From assembly GCA_018266965.1 (NCBI GenBank), contig JAFDZJ010000342.1:1-8454 (forward strand): a stretch of DNA of 8,454 nt, read 5' to 3'. Shown in pieces: positions 5,151-8,454 of the stretch. The notes beneath the pieces were generated by a model, which was given only the letters and a program-made list of their open reading frames with translations, was not told where the DNA came from and searched no databases. The translations under genes were made by a program, and so were the position numbers. Position 1 is the first letter of the stretch, and each line of letters begins with the position of its first letter. Origin of the DNA: Bacteroidota bacterium (lineage in GTDB: Bacteria > Bacteroidota > Bacteroidia > Flavobacteriales > Weeksellaceae).

Positions 5151-6383
5151 GAAAAAATAAAACAATTACAAAAACACAAGTTACTAGCTACTACCCTATT
5201 TGTTTTTATGGCAATAGTATTTGTAACATGCACCATCATTCTAAAAAAACAAAATATCGAATGGTTGGGTTTTGTAAAAGCATTTGCAGAAGCAGCAATG
5301 ATAGGTGCTTTGGCAGACTGGTTTGCGGTAACCGCATTGTTTCATCATCCGTTGGGATTGAAAATCCCTCATACCAACCTTATAGAAAATTCTAAAGAAA
5401 AAATTGGTAACAATCTGGGACAATTTGTGGTAGAAAATTTTTTGTCTCCAAAAAATATAAGACCATATATAGAAAAACTGAAAATTTCCGAATTGGTTTC
5501 CAACTGGCTTTCAAAAGAAAATAATAGGAAAATAATAATATCGGAAAGTTTGAAAATTGCCCAAGATATTATCACACAATTAGATGATAATGAAATTACA
5601 CAATATTTGTCCGAAAAAGCAAAATCTACAATTGACTTGTTGGATATTAATAAATATATTTCTAAAGGAATAAGATACTTTGTGGACAAAAATGAGCATC
5701 AACCTGTTATCACTCAACTTTCCGAAGAAATAACAAAATACATTAGCAATCATAAAAACATAATCCGAGAAAAAGTCCAAAACAATAGTTATTCGTTTAT
5801 TCCAAAATTTATTGATGATAAAATAGCAGATAAAATTACCGATGGACTTATTGATTTTTTTAATGAAGTAGCAATGGACAAACAACATGAGCTACGAAAT
5901 GAAATCACTTCAAAAATTGTAGATTTTTCCAATCGAATAGAAAAAGAGAAATATTGGGTTGATAAAATAGACAGCATGAAAGATACCTTATTGTCTTCCA
6001 ACAAAATCAATACGATTAGTCAAGAAATTTGGATTTCTGTGAAAACAAACTTTACAAACGAAATACAAAATGAAAATGGATTTCTGATAAAAACCATTGA
6101 CCATCAACTGTTGTCTATTTCCAAAAAATTGAAAGATGATATAGCTTTTCAAGAGAAAACAGATAATATTGTAAAGAAAACTGCCTATCTGTATTTCTTG
6201 AGAAATAGAGACAAATTTGGGAAACTAATTTCAGATACCGTTGGAAACTGGCAAGGAAAAGACCTCAGCCAAAAACTGGAATTAGAAGTGGGAAAAGATT
6301 TGCAGTTTATCCGAATTAATGGTACTTTGGTTGGCGGTTTGGTTGGGCTAATAATTTATACGATTGTACATTTTGTTATTTGA
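5139..6383 (+). CDS. DUF445 family membrane protein (YjiN-like)
   Basis: A 414-residue protein of the DUF445 family, whose biochemical role is unknown. Family marks are the N-terminal block EAAMIGALADWFAVTALFHH (51-70) continuing into PLGLKIPHTNLI and KIGNNLGQFVVENFL (88-102), and the C-terminal block LELEVGKDLQFIRINGTLVGG. Likely membrane segments are about 15-35, a hydrophobic stretch about 43-68, and about 395-414 at the extreme C-terminus. Between them lies a long charged, mostly helical region (about 100-380) that may form an extended coiled structure on one side of the membrane. Both ends being in the membrane is typical of the family. The ATG at 5139 gives a normal start and is preceded by a -7 element only 5 nt away. 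It is divergent from msrB and converges on the DUF6973 gene with 22 bp between stops. Confidence 0.9.
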   Translation: MNTQEKIKQLQKHKLLATTLFVFMAIVFVTCTIILKKQNIEWLGFVKAFAEAAMIGALADWFAVTALFHHPLGLKIPHTNLIENSKEKIGNNLGQFVVENFLSPKNIRPYIEKLKISELVSNWLSKENNRKIIISESLKIAQDIITQLDDNEITQYLSEKAKSTIDLLDINKYISKGIRYFVDKNEHQPVITQLSEEITKYISNHKNIIREKVQNNSYSFIPKFIDDKIADKITDGLIDFFNEVAMDKQHELRNEITSKIVDFSNRIEKEKYWVDKIDSMKDTLLSSNKINTISQEIWISVKTNFTNEIQNENGFLIKTIDHQLLSISKKLKDDIAFQEKTDNIVKKTAYLYFLRNRDKFGKLISDTVGNWQGKDLSQKLELEVGKDLQFIRINGTLVGGLVGLIIYTIVHFVI

Positions 6384-6405
6384 ATATAGGATTTAGAAAA
6401 TTTTT

Positions 6406-6918
6406 TTATGCTTCCAAATACACCAATTCTACACCAAAATCATCGGAAAGATGTTCGACTATCTTTGCGGAATTTAATTTTTGAGAAATCTCTTCAACCA
6501 AAAAACTAGTTTCAAAAAATTGTCGATGGATTCCTGGAAGCATTTGTAAAAATAAATTCACGCCAATTTGGTTATTATGCAAGTCCATTTTTTTTTCTAA
6601 ATCACTATTGGGAAACAATTCTTCGTGTAGATTGGTCATATCCAACGAATATTTTTTTGCTTTTTCCACAGATGATATTTTTGCACAATAAGATAAGATG
6701 AGAGAAGACCAAAGTGCATGTCGAAAGGCATTGCCAATACCATTACTGGAAGCAGTTGTTGGGAATTTTTTTTGTGCAATTGCAAATGCTTTCATAGTTG
6801 CCCAAAAACCCATAAAGCTGAACAATGGATGAGTAAAAAACAATTGTAACAGCTGAAACAATTTTGATACAGACAATCCACGAATGGCTTTGGAAATTAT
6901 GATAAAAGAATTACGCAT
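6406..6918 (-). CDS. DUF6973 family protein, function unknown
   Basis: A 170-residue protein that I match to the DUF6973 family from three conserved polar blocks: GNAFRHALWSS (62-72), DMTNLHEELFPN (93-104) and MDLHNNQIGVNLF (111-123). Their histidines (67, 98, 114) with nearby Asn, Asp and Glu residues could form a metal or catalytic site, but this is inference and no activity is claimed. The N-terminus contains moderately hydrophobic stretches (about 16-48) without a clear signal peptide. The ATG at 6918 fits a -7 element 7 nt upstream. The gene stands alone, converging on the DUF445 gene and separated from mqo by a 435-bp gene-free region. I see no terminator hairpin in the 22-bp gap after its stop. 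Confidence 0.75.
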   Translation of the reverse strand: MRNSFIIISKAIRGLSVSKLFQLLQLFFTHPLFSFMGFWATMKAFAIAQKKFPTTASSNGIGNAFRHALWSSLILSYCAKISSVEKAKKYSLDMTNLHEELFPNSDLEKKMDLHNNQIGVNLFLQMLPGIHRQFFETSFLVEEISQKLNSAKIVEHLSDDFGVELVYLEA

Positions 6919-6925
6919 GAATTGC

Positions 6926-6933
6926 CAAAGATA
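6926..6933 (-). promoter_or_regulatory. Predicted -7 element of the DUF6973 gene (near-leaderless)
   Basis: On the minus strand TATCTTTG matches TAnnTTTG and ends 7 nt before the ATG at 6918, so the leader would be very short or absent. No clear -33 TTG lies at the usual spacing. Confidence 0.4.
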
Positions 6934-7044
6934 AAGAATTTTTACAATTCGTATTTATGTTCAATTTACAGAGGCAAATTTTATTTTGATGTACTGGACT
7001 ATAAAATAAGGTTTTATCTGAAATGATAACACACATCTTGTTTT

Positions 7045-7120
7045 TTTCCTTGAAAACGAAGTTTCGGCGTAGCCAAACAAAAGAACCAAAAGCCCACGGT
7101 TTAAACCGTGGGCTTCTTGG
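7045..7120. repeat. REP-like intergenic repeat with a perfect 26-bp palindrome
   Basis: Positions 7090-7115 form a perfect palindrome centred on TTTAAA, with arms beginning AAGCCCACGG. Flanking CCAA (7086-7089) and TTGG (7117-7120) extend the stem with one bulged C. To the left lies GAAGTTTCGGCGTAGCC (about 7059-7075). The block is clearly richer in GC than the spacer around it. It resembles the palindromic REP-type repeats dispersed between genes in Bacteroidota and mobilised by IS200/IS605-like tyrosine transposases, but no transposase is present here. The stem is followed by T-rich sequence on both strands (T6 at 7124-7129 on plus), so it may also act as a terminator. Copy number cannot be seen from one window. 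Confidence 0.55.
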
Positions 7121-7185
7121 AACTTTTTTATTTTGATTGAGATATCCAACACATCAAATTAATATTTATTCACAATATTAGTTTC

Positions 7186-7201
7186 CAAGAAAATTTTCTT
7201 G
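7186..7201. repeat. Perfect 16-bp palindrome
   Basis: CAAGAAAATTTTCTTG is self-complementary. TTTC before it and GAAA after it (one bulged base) lengthen the arm. It may be a binding site or part of the adjoining structured element; AT-rich palindromes also arise by chance. Confidence 0.35.
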
Positions 7202-7225
7202 TGAAAAGAATCACTAGTCTATTTC

Positions 7226-7347
7226 CTAGCCCAGATGGAAGTGGCATCCTTTTTATTTTTTTTTGAATCATGAATTTTCAAAAAAAATAAAAAGATAGAA
7301 CGGACAGCTGGACGAGTTGTGAAAAATACGATAGTCTGGTTGCTCCA
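7226..7347. ncRNA. Candidate structured intergenic RNA element of flavobacterial type
   Basis: Two non-repetitive GC-richer halves flank a long A/T hairpin. The left half is CTAGCCCAGATGG...GTGGCATCC (7226-7249). The hairpin pairs 7249-7267 with 7277-7294 (18 bp, one extra T, 9-nt loop). The right half is GATAG...CGGACAGCTGGACG (7294-7314) and runs to TTGCTCC (7341-7347). From memory, a similar layout recurs between genes in Flavobacteriaceae with a conserved pair of halves and a variable hairpin. It may correspond to a described flavobacterial RNA motif, which I cannot confirm. Transcribed strand is unknown: neither side has a clear TAnnTTTG. On the minus strand it directly follows the mqo stop, so it could be part of that mRNA's 3' region. 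Confidence 0.45.
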
Positions 7348-7353
7348 AAAAAA

Positions 7354-8454
7354 TTAGTAATTGAGTTGCAAATGTTCTTTGGTATAATTTCTAATTTCTT
7401 CGGTTAAAGCTGGTTCGTTTGCCAAGTGATAACCATAGGTAGGAATGATTTCCGAAATTTTTGATTTCCACTGATTTGTCATTTTTTCGGGGAAACATTT
7501 TTCGAGTACATTCAGCATGGCTGCAACAGCTGTAGATGCTCCAGGAGATGCACCGAGTAACGATGCTAGGTTTCTATCGGAATTCACTACGACTTCGGTA
7601 CCGAACTCCAATTTTCCACCTTCGTTTTCATCTTTTTTGATGACTTGCACTCTTTGTCCTGCAATTTTCAGCTCCCAGTCTTCGTCTTTTGCATCTTTTA
7701 CAAAATCTCTTAGTGCGTCCATTCTTTGTTCTTTTGTCATGATAACTTGCTGTATGAGATATTGTGTTAGTGGTAAGTTATGCCACCAAGCTCCGAATAG
7801 GGATTTTATATTTTTGAAATTGACACTTTCCGGCAAATCGAGGTAGCTTCCGTCTTTTAAAAATTTTGTTGAAAAACCTGCAAATGGCCCGAATAGCAAG
7901 GCTTTTTCGCCATCGATAATCCTCAAATCCAAATGAGGCACAGACATTGGAGGTGCACCAATACCTGCTTGGGTATAAACTTTGGCGTGGTGTTGGGCAA
8001 CTAATTTTGGGTTATGAGTAACCAACCATTCTCCAGAAACTGGAAAACCACCGTAACCACTACTTTCGGCAATATCCGAACTTTCCAAAAGTGGCAATGC
8101 GTATCCTCCTGCTCCTATGAAAAGAAAATCTGTGGATACTTGATGTTTTTTATTTTCCACCCTGTCTTTTACCAACAAATCCCATCCTCCATTTTCATTT
8201 TTTGCTATATCTTTCACTTCGTGATAAAGAAAAACATCAACATCGGAATCCTCTGCCAAATACCTCCCCAATTTGCGAGTTAGACTACCGAAATTGACAT
8301 CTGTACCTAGATCCATTTTGGTAGCTGCGAGTACTTCGGAAGAGCTTCTATCTTTCATTACCAAAGGAATCCATTTGTTCAAAGTTTCAAAATCTGTTGA
8401 AAATTGCATTGCTTGAAAAAGATGGGATTGTTGAAGTGCAGCATGTCTTTTTTG
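7354..8454 (-). CDS. mqo: Malate:quinone oxidoreductase, 5' partial
   Basis: FAD-dependent peripheral membrane enzyme that oxidises malate to oxaloacetate and reduces quinone. The visible C-terminal 366 residues remain open to the right edge, reading RHAALQQSHLFQAMQF there; the ATG at 8409 is internal. Full-length family members are about 490-500 residues, so roughly the first 130, with the N-terminal FAD-binding GxGxxG motif, are missing. Counting from the ATG at 8409, family blocks are FLFIGAGGYALPLL (95-108), YGGFPVSGEWL (119-129), VYTQAGIGAPPMSVPHLDLR (144-163), LFGPFAGFSTKFLKDGS (172-188), GQRVQVIKKDE (251-261), GTEVVV (270-275), LLGASPGASTA (284-294), and the C-terminal PALTEEIRNYTKEHLQL (333-349). 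There is no sign of damage. Its promoter lies outside the window. Confidence 0.97.
   Translation of the reverse strand, partial: QKRHAALQQSHLFQAMQFSTDFETLNKWIPLVMKDRSSSEVLAATKMDLGTDVNFGSLTRKLGRYLAEDSDVDVFLYHEVKDIAKNENGGWDLLVKDRVENKKHQVSTDFLFIGAGGYALPLLESSDIAESSGYGGFPVSGEWLVTHNPKLVAQHHAKVYTQAGIGAPPMSVPHLDLRIIDGEKALLFGPFAGFSTKFLKDGSYLDLPESVNFKNIKSLFGAWWHNLPLTQYLIQQVIMTKEQRMDALRDFVKDAKDEDWELKIAGQRVQVIKKDENEGGKLEFGTEVVVNSDRNLASLLGASPGASTAVAAMLNVLEKCFPEKMTNQWKSKISEIIPTYGYHLANEPALTEEIRNYTKEHLQLNY

Noticed and set aside
6961..7152. A 63-codon minus-strand frame (MLDISIKIKKFQEAHGL...) in the spacer upstream of the DUF6973 gene
   Set aside because: It is a translation through the palindromic REP-like block, with no promoter or family likeness. 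Similar spurious small proteins are expected wherever the repeat occurs.
7249..7294. The A/T hairpin as a standard terminator for mqo
   Set aside because: The stem is almost wholly A/T and, on the minus strand, is followed by GGATGCC rather than a T-run. It fits better as the variable arm of the structured element.
1..8454. CRISPR array, tRNA, rRNA, complete insertion sequence, prophage or toxin-antitoxin locus
   Set aside because: No spaced direct repeats, no cloverleaf-like sequences, no transposase or phage gene, and no small gene pair was found on either strand.

Overview
The window is AT-rich and reads as a chromosomal segment of a Flavobacteriia-type Bacteroidota. Three things support this. 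The proteins resemble that group: a 513-residue single-chain glycyl-tRNA synthetase, a quinone-type PyrD, a malate:quinone oxidoreductase, and DUF445 and DUF6973 members. Shine-Dalgarno sites are absent. Most gene starts are preceded by the Bacteroidota -7 promoter element TAnnTTTG. No genus can be named from the sequence alone.

Layout from left to right: (1) the C-terminal part of a serine beta-lactamase-fold hydrolase (+), cut by the left edge; (2) pyrD (-), convergent with it; (3) a hemerythrin HHE-domain protein (+), divergent from pyrD; (4) glyS (+), ending in a clear intrinsic terminator; (5) a 441-bp gene-free region with two overlapping outward-facing promoters, a candidate small RNA, a TGTAGAT-repeat operator-like cluster and a possible degraded coding tail; (6) msrB (-), a predicted lipoprotein methionine-R-sulfoxide reductase; (7) a DUF445 membrane protein (+), divergent from msrB across 54 bp in which the two -7 boxes are one base apart; (8) a DUF6973-family protein (-), convergent with DUF445; (9) a 435-bp gene-free region with a perfect 26-bp palindrome in a REP-like block and a two-part structured element around an A/T hairpin; (10) the C-terminal 366 residues of malate:quinone oxidoreductase (-), cut by the right edge.

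Most genes look monocistronic, each with its own promoter, and several adjacent pairs are divergent or convergent. The functions are mainly housekeeping: PyrD and Mqo both deliver electrons to the membrane quinone pool, GlyRS serves translation, MsrB repairs oxidised methionine in the cell envelope, and the hemerythrin-like protein may bind iron or sense oxygen or NO. No phage, CRISPR array, complete insertion sequence, tRNA or rRNA is visible. The least explained material is in the two gene-free regions, where regulatory RNA candidates and repeats are concentrated.
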